DNA of 36,755 bases, from positions 1-36,755 of the forward strand of contig CAKOKR010000008.1 in the NCBI GenBank assembly GCA_934095965.1. Reading direction: 5' to 3'. The DNA comes from an uncultured Bacilli bacterium. GTDB taxonomy: Bacteria > Bacillota_I > Bacilli_A > RF39 > UBA660. The notes beneath the pieces are model-generated. The model worked only from the letters and a program-made list of their open reading frames with translations. It was not told the DNA's origin and did no database searches. The first letter of the stretch is position 1. Each line of letters opens with the position of its first letter. The translations under genes and the position numbers were made by a program. Shown one piece after another: positions 23,968 through 32,775 of this stretch.

Positions 23968-24125
23968 TTATCATGCAACTTAAATTTATAACGTAATTAC
24001 CCGTTTTTAACTCCAGAGCCATGTTCGAATATCTTCATTTTTTCTTTTCCACCAACCAAGAAATCTCTATGAAATTAGGATACCTACTCTTTCCTTCTTC
24101 GTTAAACTAACCATAGTTTATCATA
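23912..24125 (-). promoter_or_regulatory. T-box riboswitch, methionine specifier
   Basis: Leader of the dut-metG-tatD transcript. The invariant T-box AAGGTGGTACCGCGG is at 23957-23943. Upstream, GAAC-ATG-GCTCTGGAG has the layout of the specifier loop, giving the codon ATG at 24022-24020, which fits metG. A GGAAAGAGTAGG element (about 24087-24076) resembles the conserved lower part of stem I. Uncharged tRNA-Met should pair through its NCCA end with the T-box bulge and prevent termination. The boundaries of stem I are approximate. Confidence 0.92.
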
Positions 24126-24154
24126 AATCTTAGTTTAATTCAAGTTAAAATATA

Positions 24155-24877
24155 TCATAAATTAAAACAAAACATTTTTGATTTAATGACTAAGATTAAC
24201 CCAGCAAGTATAAAAGTAATACTAAAAATTTGATTGATCGAAAGAAATAAACCAACATGACTACTTCGCAAATAATCTAGAAAAAATTTTGCAACACCAC
24301 AAATTATAAAAGTTTGACCAATAAATATATTTTTATCAATATCTACTTTATGAAATTTAATAAAAGTATACAAAAATATTATCAAAAAAACAATTGATTC
24401 TAATAATTGAATTGGAAATAAGCTCATACCTTTTGGTGCAATTGCAGAATAATTATATGTAACACTTAAAAAGCCATTGTATTCTATACCATAACAACAT
24501 CCAGCAAAAAAACACCCTATTTTCCCAACAGCATACATAAATGGAATTGCTGGTAATAAAATACAAAGTAAGTCTTTAAAATTTTTTTTATATTGTTTTG
24601 AAAAGAGTAAAAGCATAAATAATATTCCAATTACAGCACCATAAGATGATAAGCCCACTCTAATAAAGTTAAAAAAACCATTATATTTTTGATAATTAAC
24701 AAAATATGTATAGTATTTTGCTCCAAAAATACATCCCAAAGCAATATAAAGCATGAAACCAATAGTTTCTTCTTTTTTAAACTTTAAATATTTTAAATTC
24801 ATATAAACAATTACTAATCCACATATAATCGCTAAAATAATAAATAGTCCATAAAATGAAAAATTAGTTTGAAACAT
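24155..24877 (-). CDS. Non-canonical Lgt-family membrane protein
   Basis: 240 aa with about seven hydrophobic segments and the general layout of prolipoprotein diacylglyceryl transferase. The catalytic region differs: GLSSYG (75-80) stands where Lgt has the essential His-Gly, and GKIGCFFAGCCYG (118-130) stands where Lgt has RIGNFINGE, so the conserved Arg and Asn are missing and three cysteines are present. FPIQLLES (154-161) and FLDYLRS match later family blocks. This belongs to the Cys-containing Lgt-like group often annotated as Lgt; its real activity is uncertain. It ends an operon with two zinc-ribbon membrane proteins. Confidence 0.75.
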   Translation of the reverse strand: MFQTNFSFYGLFIILAIICGLVIVYMNLKYLKFKKEETIGFMLYIALGCIFGAKYYTYFVNYQKYNGFFNFIRVGLSSYGAVIGILFMLLLFSKQYKKNFKDLLCILLPAIPFMYAVGKIGCFFAGCCYGIEYNGFLSVTYNYSAIAPKGMSLFPIQLLESIVFLIIFLYTFIKFHKVDIDKNIFIGQTFIICGVAKFFLDYLRSSHVGLFLSINQIFSITFILAGLILVIKSKMFCFNL

Positions 24878-24881
24878 ATTA

Positions 24882-25295
24882 TTAACATCCCCTAATAAGT
24901 GAATTTAAACCTATCATCAGAATAAGCAATAATACCATAATGTATACCAAATATGCTAAAAATAAATTGAACATTATTCTAATTTTTTTACTATCATTCA
25001 TGGTTATTCTAGCATAAATAATTATTATAAAACTGCTAATAATCAATAATGAGTTTATGAAAGATATAAATTCATATTTTTTAGATAAATTAAAATGAAT
25101 TGATAAAAAATACAACGAAATTAATATTATTACAGACAAAATATATCTTTTTTCTTTTCTTTTATAAATATCTAATTCATTCTTCTTTTCTTCAATGTTT
25201 ATTCTTTTTTCAAAAACCTCAGCACCACAATTTGTACAATATTTTTCATTAAAATCTAATTTTTTTCCGCAATTTCTACAATAATTATTCAACAT
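24882..25295 (-). CDS. Zinc-ribbon membrane protein (about 137 aa)
   Basis: N-terminal zinc ribbon CRNC...CTNC (Cys at 6, 9, 20, 23) on the cytosolic side, a charged linker (about 28-50), then three hydrophobic segments at about 51-68, 77-95 and 107-132. No other domain is recognised. The ATG at 25295 is 11 bases from AAAGGA; the ATG at 25307 abuts that site. It overlaps the upstream zinc-ribbon gene by about 11 bases and is followed by the Lgt-like gene after 4 bases, so all three are likely made together. Confidence 0.75.
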   Translation of the reverse strand: MLNNYCRNCGKKLDFNEKYCTNCGAEVFEKRINIEEKKNELDIYKRKEKRYILSVIILISLYFLSIHFNLSKKYEFISFINSLLIISSFIIIIYARITMNDSKKIRIMFNLFLAYLVYIMVLLLILMIGLNSLIRGC

Positions 25296-25854
25296 TTTTT
25301 TTGCCATCCTTTACACTATTTTCATTACCTTCATTATCTTTATCTTCACCATAAATGTTTTTACCTTCTACAACATAAAAATTATTATTTTGATTAACAA
25401 CAGTTAATGTAAGTTCTTTATCTTCAATTTTGACGGAATAATAATATGACTTACATTCATTTTCATCTAGATATTTATATCGTTGACAAGTGCCACCATC
25501 ACATCCCATAGCAGGGTCAAAAATACAATTACCAGAAATTATGCATTTACCAGTTGAATCATACGTAATTGAATATTTTTCACTAGTATAATTTTCTTCT
25601 AAATATGGTTTTATATAATTATTTTGTAACCTTTTAATAGTAAGTTTATTGGTAATGTTATTAGCCATAAAAACACCAAATAAACATAATATAATAATAC
25701 CAATTATAATTAAGATTACACGTATAATTTTGCTTTTTCTAGAATCCACAAATTTATAATTATAAGGCAGTTCAATTATTGGAGTATGGCAATTTTTACA
25801 CATTAAGTCTCTTTCAGTTAATTTTTTTCCACAATTTGTACAATAATTATTCAT
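25285..25854 (-). CDS. Zinc-ribbon membrane protein with Cys-rich outer domain (189 aa)
   Basis: Starts with a zinc ribbon CTNC...CKNC (Cys 5, 8, 19, 22), then a short linker, one membrane helix at about 39-62, and an exported domain of about 125 residues. That domain has a cysteine cluster (CIISGNC, GCDGGTC, NEC), suggesting disulfides or metal binding, and ends in an acidic, low-complexity tail. ATG 25854 is chosen because the zinc ribbon begins there. First gene of the three-gene cassette with the Lgt-like protein. Function unknown. Confidence 0.75.
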   Translation of the reverse strand: MNNYCTNCGKKLTERDLMCKNCHTPIIELPYNYKFVDSRKSKIIRVILIIIGIIILCLFGVFMANNITNKLTIKRLQNNYIKPYLEENYTSEKYSITYDSTGKCIISGNCIFDPAMGCDGGTCQRYKYLDENECKSYYYSVKIEDKELTLTVVNQNNNFYVVEGKNIYGEDKDNEGNENSVKDGKKNVE

Positions 25855-25977
25855 ATAAACCACAACCTCTACAATGATAATCTTATCACAAATAAAATTT
25901 AAAGTCATTAAAAAACGACAAATTTAAACCTATTTACAAAATTTTTTTAAATTTTTAAAAAAATACAAAAAATACAT

Positions 25978-26101
25978 TTGTTGCAATAAAAAATGGTATG
26001 TTACTTTTTGTAACATGCCACTTTGTCAACAACCAGACTTAATGTTGTATAATAACATTAAGCTTATCAATAAGTACATATTTATATGTCTACTTGTTGC
26101 A
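25978..26101. repeat. Structured gap flanked by TTGTTGCA direct repeats
   Basis: The 25855-26158 gap has no gene. TTGTTGCA occurs at 25978-25985 and 26094-26101. Between them lie the terminator hairpin at 25995-26019 and a 9-bp palindrome (CTTAATGTT / AACATTAAG, 26038-26062). Beyond this I see only AT-rich sequence. Confidence 0.5.
25986..26019 (-). terminator. Terminator of the dnaX-spoVT unit
   Basis: Minus strand GGCATGTTAC-AAAAA-GTAACATACC (10 bp with one wobble) followed by ATTTTTTATT, about 140 bases after the spoVT stop. Confidence 0.8.
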
Positions 26102-26158
26102 CTTCGTATGAAAATTTAAGAATCATTAAAAAATAAATCAGTTTTATTTAATTATTTC

Positions 26159-26671
26159 TTAAAATATATCAATTTTATCTGCAATAATCTTTGCTAGTAA
26201 CTTTCCCAAAGAACTATAATCATTTATTTTATCACTTATAATAATAACAAGACCCAAAGAATCACTTGATGCAATAATAGGTATCAAAGTAAAATAACCA
26301 CTTATATCAACACCAAAATTTATTGTTGATAATTCTTTAGTTATAAACATTTCTCTGTTATCAATAAGTTCCAAAAATTCGTTATTAAGTTTAAAGTTTT
26401 CCACAATATCCTTATTCGAAGAAGTAATAACCTTTTCTCTATCTGTAATTACTAAATCAACATTATAAATATTTTTAATAAGTTCACATAATTTACTACT
26501 TAAATCTTCATACCTTCTTACCTCAAAATATTTTTTTAATATAATACTATCTTCACTTGTAAATATTTCTAATGATTCACCATCTCTAATACCTAAGTTC
26601 TTTCTTATTTCTTTTGGAATAACAATTCTTCCAAGTTCATCTATTTTTCTTGTAACACCAGTTTGTGTCAA
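26159..26671 (-). CDS. spoVT: Stage V sporulation transcription factor SpoVT (AbrB family)
   Basis: An N-terminal AbrB swapped-hairpin DNA-binding domain (TGVTRKIDELGRIVIPKEIR...LGIRDGESLEIF) is joined to a C-terminal GAF-like domain (about 60-170), the layout of SpoVT, which tunes sigmaG genes in the forespore. AbrB itself would end near residue 95. Start is TTG at 26671 with GGAG 9 bases upstream. It follows mfd by 54 bases as in Bacillus (mfd-spoVT). The gap upstream can form a hairpin that hides this ribosome site. Confidence 0.92.
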   Translation of the reverse strand: MTQTGVTRKIDELGRIVIPKEIRKNLGIRDGESLEIFTSEDSIILKKYFEVRRYEDLSSKLCELIKNIYNVDLVITDREKVITSSNKDIVENFKLNNEFLELIDNREMFITKELSTINFGVDISGYFTLIPIIASSDSLGLVIIISDKINDYSSLGKLLAKIIADKIDIF

Positions 26672-26680
26672 AATAAATCA

Positions 26681-26705
26681 CTCCACTTCATTACTTATTG
26701 TGGAG
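26681..26705 (-). promoter_or_regulatory. Hairpin that can mask the spoVT ribosome site
   Basis: On the minus strand CTCCAC (26705-26700) can pair with GTGGAG (26686-26681), and GTGGAG contains the Shine-Dalgarno sequence of the TTG start. Six base pairs with a 13-base loop; stability is modest. Confidence 0.4.
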
Positions 26706-26725
26706 CAAATTAATTTTTTTATGTA

Positions 26726-29700
26726 TTAAAGTATCTTTTCTAACAAAGTTACTATATAAAATATAAAATGCTTTGGTAAATCTTTAGTATATAAAATTAT
26801 TTTAATTTTTTTATTTGTATACTTTATATTAAATGATCTAGATAAAGACATAGACTCAATTAATAATTTATCTCCCTTTATTGTACTTGATAACTCTTCT
26901 GGCAAAGTTATTTCTATACTTCTATCTGTTTGTAATACTTCTTTAATATTATATTTTAAAGCTATTTTTTCAAACCATTCTTCATACATATAAACAAGCA
27001 TTTCATCATTTATTTTACCAAATCTATCTTCTAGTTCACTCTTTATTTCAAGTAATTTTTCATAAGAATCAATTTCATTAATCTTTTGATGTATTTCAAT
27101 TTTTACATCTTCATCTAAAACATAAGAATCACTAATATGTGTTTCAACATTAATTAAAGCTTGAGTACTTGTATCTTCTTCTTCAACATATTCTCCTTGT
27201 TGACGTTTTATTTCATCTTCAACCATTTTCATATATAAAGAAATACCTACACTATCAACAAAACCAGCTTGTGAAGAACCAAAAACATCTCCAGCACCCC
27301 TTAAACTTAAATCTCTCATTGCAATTCTATAACCACTACCAAGTTCAGTAAATTCCTTTATTGTATTAAGTCTTTTTATTGCAATATCATTTAACATTTT
27401 ATTTTGTTCATATAACAAATATGCATAAGCAATCTTATCACTTCTTCCAACTCTACCCCTTATTTGATATAACTGACTTAATCCAAAATTATCAGCATCA
27501 TGAATAATTAAAGTATTAACATTTGGTATATCAATTCCACTTTCAATAATAGTTGTACATACAAGTATATCAAATTTATTATTAATAAAATCATCCATTA
27601 TATCATCTAATGTATCTTTATCCATTTGTCCATGTGCAAAATTAATTCTAGCATCTGGAACTAATTCATGAATATGATTCATAAACTTTTCAATTGTTTC
27701 AACTCTATTATAAAGAATAAATACTTGACCATTTCTAGTTAATTCTTTATATATTGCATCTTTAATTAAAAAGTCATTTTCACTAGCCACATAAGTTTGA
27801 ACTGGATATCTATTAACTGGTGGTGTATCAATAACTGATAAATCCCTTAAACCTGACATAGCCATCTTTAATGTTCTAGGTATCGGAGTTGCACTTAATG
27901 TTAAAACGTTAATATCACTTTTCATACTCTTTATTTTTTCCTTGTGAGTAACTCCGAATCTTTGCTCTTCATCTACAACAAGCATCCCTAAATTCTTACA
28001 AACTACATCATCACTAAGTATTCTATGTGTACCAAATAATATATCTATTTTACCACTTTTTAAATCTTCTAATATTTGCATAGCTTTTTTATGAGTTACA
28101 TGTCTATTTAATAAAGCTATTTCTATTGGCCAGTTTTTAAACCTTTCTTTAGCAACATTATATTGTTGTTTTGATAATATTGTAGTGGGACACAAATATA
28201 ATACTTGTTCATTATTAAGCACTGCTTTAAACATTGCTCTCATTGCAACCTCAGTTTTACCAAAACCTACATCACCACATAATAATCTATCCATTGGTAT
28301 ATTTCTTTTTAAATCATTATTAATTTCCAATATACTTTTTTCTTGATCTTTAGTTAATTGATATTTAAATTCACTTGCAAATATATCTTCTTCTGGATAA
28401 TCCTTATATGGTGCTTTCTTAAGTTCCAATCTCTTTTTATAAAGAAGTATTAACTCTCTAGATATATCTTTAACTTTATCTTTAATATATCTTTTTGTCT
28501 TTTCCCAATTTGTACTTCCTAATTTATTTAATTTAACATTAACTCCATCTTTACCAGTATATTTATATATTAAACTTATTTTTTCAACAGGTACATATAC
28601 TTTATCACTACCATCATACTTTATAGTTAAAAAATCTTTATTAACACCCTTTACTTTTAATGTTGTTAAACCTTGATAAATCCCAATACCATAATTAACA
28701 TGTACAACATAATCTCCTTTTTCTAATTGATTAAAATCTTTTATCTTTTTACCAATATGAAAATTATTTTTATACTTAGTATTAACTTTATTTACTTCTT
28801 CAATATCAGAATCTGCTATTACTATGTATTTATCTAACATAAAACCATTATCTATATCTTGTATTACTACATTACATGTTGGTATTATTTCTCTTATCTT
28901 TTTTTCTTCATTTTTATCAGTTAAATAAAAATATACTTCTTTTCCTTTTCTTATCCATTCATTATAATCACTTACTAACTTTTCAAAATCTTCTTTATAA
29001 TTAGTTATTTCATGAGCATTTAAATTATATCCAGTTGATTCAAATAAATTAACATATATTTTATCTACAAAATTAAAATCATCTAAAGAATACATTAATT
29101 CTTCATCTATATTATTACTTGTTTTATAATCAATTATATCATCATATAACTTAGTAAATGATGCTTTTATTTGTTCTTTATCAACCATTACTACAATTGG
29201 TTTATCTGCATAATCTACTAATGAATTATGTCCATCAGTTTTAATTTCATCTATTGCTTTAATATCCACACTTTCTATATTTCCAAAAGACATCTGAGTA
29301 TTTTCATCAAAATATTTAATACTATCTATTTTATTACCATCAAATTCAATTCTTAATGGATGTTCATAATCAATCGGATATATATCTAAAATAAAACCAC
29401 GAACAGCATATTCCCCACTTGTAGTAACCAAGGATTCTCTATGATATCCAAGTTCATTTATTATTGTTACTAATTCATCTCTTTTTATTATATCTCCTAC
29501 ATTTATTTTATCTAGTGTTTTAGTATTTAAACTAGGTAAATATTTTAAATAACCCATTAAATTAGTAACAATAATAAATTTATCTCTACTCTTTAATTTA
29601 TCAATAACTTCTAATCTTTTATACTTTAACTCAGGACTTTGTGCAACAATCATCGATGACAAAAAATCATCCATTGGAAACAATAAAGCATTATCATTAA

Positions 29701-29878
29701 TCTTTGATAAACTATTATATATTTTATTTGCTTCATATAATGAACTAGTTAATACTATAATATTTCTATTGTAAACTTCTCTTAATTTATTAACGTAAAA
29801 AACGTTTAACTGATTAGTTAAACCTGATAATTCAATTCCTATATCATACTTAAAATATTCATCTAAAAACTTCATCAT
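26726..29878 (-). CDS. mfd: Transcription-repair coupling factor Mfd
   Basis: DNA translocase that removes RNA polymerase stalled at lesions and recruits UvrA. The 1050-aa product shows the UvrB-like N-terminus, the RNA-polymerase-interacting region (KKIKDFNQLEKGDYVVHVNYG and after), the RecG-like motor with Walker A GDVGFGKTE near residue 535, the VVDEEQRFGVTHKEK box near 634, motif VI QIRGRVGRS, and a C-terminal TRCF domain. Slightly shorter than Bacillus Mfd (about 1177 aa). It overlaps pth by 4 bases. Confidence 0.97.
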   Translation of the reverse strand: MMKFLDEYFKYDIGIELSGLTNQLNVFYVNKLREVYNRNIIVLTSSLYEANKIYNSLSKINDNALLFPMDDFLSSMIVAQSPELKYKRLEVIDKLKSRDKFIIVTNLMGYLKYLPSLNTKTLDKINVGDIIKRDELVTIINELGYHRESLVTTSGEYAVRGFILDIYPIDYEHPLRIEFDGNKIDSIKYFDENTQMSFGNIESVDIKAIDEIKTDGHNSLVDYADKPIVVMVDKEQIKASFTKLYDDIIDYKTSNNIDEELMYSLDDFNFVDKIYVNLFESTGYNLNAHEITNYKEDFEKLVSDYNEWIRKGKEVYFYLTDKNEEKKIREIIPTCNVVIQDIDNGFMLDKYIVIADSDIEEVNKVNTKYKNNFHIGKKIKDFNQLEKGDYVVHVNYGIGIYQGLTTLKVKGVNKDFLTIKYDGSDKVYVPVEKISLIYKYTGKDGVNVKLNKLGSTNWEKTKRYIKDKVKDISRELILLYKKRLELKKAPYKDYPEEDIFASEFKYQLTKDQEKSILEINNDLKRNIPMDRLLCGDVGFGKTEVAMRAMFKAVLNNEQVLYLCPTTILSKQQYNVAKERFKNWPIEIALLNRHVTHKKAMQILEDLKSGKIDILFGTHRILSDDVVCKNLGMLVVDEEQRFGVTHKEKIKSMKSDINVLTLSATPIPRTLKMAMSGLRDLSVIDTPPVNRYPVQTYVASENDFLIKDAIYKELTRNGQVFILYNRVETIEKFMNHIHELVPDARINFAHGQMDKDTLDDIMDDFINNKFDILVCTTIIESGIDIPNVNTLIIHDADNFGLSQLYQIRGRVGRSDKIAYAYLLYEQNKMLNDIAIKRLNTIKEFTELGSGYRIAMRDLSLRGAGDVFGSSQAGFVDSVGISLYMKMVEDEIKRQQGEYVEEEDTSTQALINVETHISDSYVLDEDVKIEIHQKINEIDSYEKLLEIKSELEDRFGKINDEMLVYMYEEWFEKIALKYNIKEVLQTDRSIEITLPEELSSTIKGDKLLIESMSLSRSFNIKYTNKKIKIILYTKDLPKHFIFYIVTLLEKIL

Positions 29879-30435
29879 TCATTCCTTTTACTATTATAAT
29901 AATTCATTGTTTTATCAATACCTTGGCTAATAAATGAATCAATTATATCATTAAAATCACTATATTTATCTTCAATAATACTAAGTTCATTCTTACTAAA
30001 TTTACCTAAGACATAATCCACTACTTCATCTTTTTTAACACTTCCAATGCCAATCTTTAATCTTGGAAAATCTTGAGAGTTTAAAGATGCAATAATTGAC
30101 TTAATACCATTGTGACCCCCACTTGATGAATGTAACTTTAATTTATATTTTCCAACACTTTCATCTAAATCATCTTGAATGATTAATATATCTTTATAAT
30201 CAATATTGTAATATCTAACAAATTCACCAACGCAATTACCAGAATTATTCATATAAGTCAAAGGTTTTACAAATATAACTTTTTCTTTATTAATTAATTC
30301 ATCTTTATATAACCCATTAAACTTTTTTGACCAATTAACATTACCTAAATAATTATCAATAACCATAAAACCTATATTATGTCTGGTTTTATCATATTCA
30401 CTTCCTGGATTACCTAAACCTACAACTAGTTTCAT
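29875..30435 (-). CDS. pth: Peptidyl-tRNA hydrolase
   Basis: Recycles tRNA by cleaving peptidyl-tRNA released from ribosomes. The N-terminal GLGNPGSEYDKTRHNIGF motif with Asn10 and catalytic His19 is intact, as are KPLTYMNNSG and the DDLDESVGK block. 186 aa from ATG 30435; six codons upstream are open but lack homology. The pth-mfd-spoVT order is conserved with Bacillus; the intermediate genes of Bacillus (prs, ctc) are not here. Confidence 0.96.
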   Translation of the reverse strand: MKLVVGLGNPGSEYDKTRHNIGFMVIDNYLGNVNWSKKFNGLYKDELINKEKVIFVKPLTYMNNSGNCVGEFVRYYNIDYKDILIIQDDLDESVGKYKLKLHSSSGGHNGIKSIIASLNSQDFPRLKIGIGSVKKDEVVDYVLGKFSKNELSIIEDKYSDFNDIIDSFISQGIDKTMNYYNSKRNE

Positions 30436-30436
30436 C

Positions 30437-31153
30437 CTAACACTTCCCTTCAAATAAATGTTGATAAGTACTTAAGTTATCAACACAAATCGGCTTTAAT
30501 ACTCTAACTCCACTCTTACCATTTTTTACACATTTAACAAGTATTGTATTTAAATCTCCATCACTTTTAGTACTTATAAATTGAAGTATTTTAACATTTA
30601 ACTTATAATACTTTGCATAATACATAACATCATCTAATCTATTAGATCTATGCACTAAATAAAATACCCCATTATCTTTTAAATAATCATATGCTATGCT
30701 AAATATATTTTCTAAATTAATCATAACTTCATGTCTAGCAATAGTTAAATAATCATTCTTATTTTTATAACCATTATCTAAAGTATTAAAATATGGTGGA
30801 TTACATGTTATTATATCAAAATAATTTTTATTAAAATACTTATCTATATTCTTAATATCCTCATTTATTATTTTAATATTTTCTATATTATTTATTTTAA
30901 CAGATTCACTAGCTAAATAAGCAATATCTTTTTGTATTTCAAAACCTGTTATAAAAGAATCAGTTTTTAAACTTAATATCAAAGGCACCGGTGCATTACC
31001 AGTACACATATCAAGTATATTTTTATCTGTTTTTTTTATATTAACAAACTCTGCTAAAAGTAATGAATCCAACGAAAATTTAAAAGCATTTTCATATTGC
31101 ATAATATATCTATTTTTATAATCAAATAAATCATTCTTTACAAGTAAATTCAT
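30437..31153 (-). CDS. yabB: tRNA1(Val) adenine-N6 methyltransferase family protein (YabB)
   Basis: SAM-dependent N6-adenine methyltransferase of the TrmN6/YfiC family, which modifies A37 of tRNA-Val in E. coli. SAM motif region LDMCTGNAPVPLIL is near residue 50 and the catalytic NPPY box is at 118-121. Length 238 aa fits. It overlaps ricT by 23 bases and stops 2 bases before the pth start. The ricT-yabB order matches Bacillus, where yabA lies between them; yabA is missing here. Confidence 0.93.
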   Translation of the reverse strand: MNLLVKNDLFDYKNRYIMQYENAFKFSLDSLLLAEFVNIKKTDKNILDMCTGNAPVPLILSLKTDSFITGFEIQKDIAYLASESVKINNIENIKIINEDIKNIDKYFNKNYFDIITCNPPYFNTLDNGYKNKNDYLTIARHEVMINLENIFSIAYDYLKDNGVFYLVHRSNRLDDVMYYAKYYKLNVKILQFISTKSDGDLNTILVKCVKNGKSGVRVLKPICVDNLSTYQHLFEGKC

Positions 31154-31913
31154 AATCTACTTTTTCTCCATTTAATAATATCTTGCCTTTTGAATTAATA
31201 ATATCAACACTTATAACTTGTGCTTCTCCATCTAAAGTCATAATTTTATCACCAACTTTAGGTAATTTTTTAGCTTGTTCTAAATATGTATTATCTTCAT
31301 ATGCTAAACAACATAATAATCTTCCACATGAACCATTTATTTTACTTGGATTTAATGCTAAATTTTGATTCTTTGCCATATTCATACTTATCGTATCAAT
31401 TTTTTTTAAGAATCTTAAACAACATAATTCTCCGCCACAAACACCAATACCACCAATTTCTTTAGCTTTGTCCCTAGCACCAATCTGACGAAGTTCTATT
31501 CTAGTGTGATATATTGATGCTAACTTTTTTGCAAGTTCTCTAAAATCTACTCTACCATCTGCCGTAAAATTAAATAACAATTGACTTCTATCCAAATTAA
31601 ATTGTGAACTAACTACATTCATATCAAGTTCCAATTCTTTTACAAATTCTCTACATTTTTTTAAAGCACTTTGACTATCTTTTAAATTTTCTAAAAACTT
31701 ATCATATTCATCATTCGTAGCTATTCTTAAAATACTTTCATATTCACTAATATCTTCTTTAGTTATTATATCAACTACTTTAACTAATTGTTCCCCTCTT
31801 TCAGTATTAACAATTACATAATCACCAATATTAAGTTTTTCTTCAAACACATAATAAAACTTCTTTTCTAATTCATTAAATATAACACCATATACATTAT
31901 TCAATACTATCAC
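31131..31913 (-). CDS. ricT: RicT/YaaT (PSP1 domain, Fe-S)
   Basis: RicT is part of the RicA-RicF-RicT complex, which in Bacillus stimulates RNase Y mRNA processing and affects sporulation, competence and biofilm choice. The 260-aa product has the PSP1 C-terminal domain with the two cysteine boxes CGGELCCLRF (Cys159, 164, 165) and CGRLLCCLAYE (Cys196, 201, 202), which hold Fe-S clusters. It overlaps holB by 17 bases; holB-ricT synteny is conserved. Confidence 0.95.
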   Translation of the reverse strand: MIVLNNVYGVIFNELEKKFYYVFEEKLNIGDYVIVNTERGEQLVKVVDIITKEDISEYESILRIATNDEYDKFLENLKDSQSALKKCREFVKELELDMNVVSSQFNLDRSQLLFNFTADGRVDFRELAKKLASIYHTRIELRQIGARDKAKEIGGIGVCGGELCCLRFLKKIDTISMNMAKNQNLALNPSKINGSCGRLLCCLAYEDNTYLEQAKKLPKVGDKIMTLDGEAQVISVDIINSKGKILLNGEKVDYEFTCKE

Positions 31914-32766
31914 CCAATTCTATAACAAATTTATCTAACAATAAATCAATATTTGCATTATAACTTATATCATCAATAAACTTAATTATTAAATTAATTC
32001 TTCCAGTTACTTGCTTATAACTAAAACTTTCTAAACTACTTAATTTATCAAAATTAAATTTATTTTCTAATCCCATTATTTTCTTTAATAATTCTTCATA
32101 AATTATTAACATAATTTTAAAACATATTTTAATATCTTCTCTTTCTTTAAAACTATTTAAAATTACATCTTTATTATACATTATTAAATAATTTTTTTCT
32201 ACCTCTAATTTAAATAAATAATCTATCACTACATCTAATTTATCACTATAAACACCACTTAATAAAGAATTAATATCTAAATCATGTACATCATAATAAA
32301 CTTTTAAGGTTTCACACCTACTTCTTACCGTAGATATAACATTATTTATATTATCTGTTATAAAAAAACCAATTATATTCGGATCAGGTTCTTCCAAAAA
32401 CTTTAACATAGTATTCGCAGATGCACCATTTAACTTCTCAGCATGTTTAATTATATATATATTATCTTTTGTATAAATTGGCATCGTACTAAAATTCTTT
32501 TTAAGTTCAAGTACTTGTTCCTTTTTTATTGATGCTCCATCAGGTTCAATAACCATAAATGAAGGTAGATATTCTTGTTCTACTAAACTACATATATTAC
32601 AATTATTACAAGCATCTTTATAAGTTTCACTACAAAAAATTTGTTTAACAACACACTTTAAATCTAAAAAGCATTTTTCTATATTATTTGTTTCAATTAA
32701 ATAAGCATGAGATATCTTATTCTCATGATAATATTTTACTAACTTTTCTAATTCTTTTGCTTCCAC
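31897..32766 (-). CDS. holB: DNA polymerase III delta-prime subunit
   Basis: Clamp-loader subunit. The N-terminal segment HAYLIETNN replaces the functional Walker A (no GKT), as expected for non-ATPase delta-prime. A zinc module with Cys-rich CNNCNIC and the AEKLNGASANTMLKFLEEP block and SRC motif (STVRSRC) follow. 289 aa. It sits directly after bofA; in Bacillus tmk, yaaQ and yaaR lie in between and are absent here. Confidence 0.93.
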   Translation of the reverse strand: MEAKELEKLVKYYHENKISHAYLIETNNIEKCFLDLKCVVKQIFCSETYKDACNNCNICSLVEQEYLPSFMVIEPDGASIKKEQVLELKKNFSTMPIYTKDNIYIIKHAEKLNGASANTMLKFLEEPDPNIIGFFITDNINNVISTVRSRCETLKVYYDVHDLDINSLLSGVYSDKLDVVIDYLFKLEVEKNYLIMYNKDVILNSFKEREDIKICFKIMLIIYEELLKKIMGLENKFNFDKLSSLESFSYKQVTGRINLIIKFIDDISYNANIDLLLDKFVIELGDSIE

Positions 32767-32775
32767 TTAAACCTC

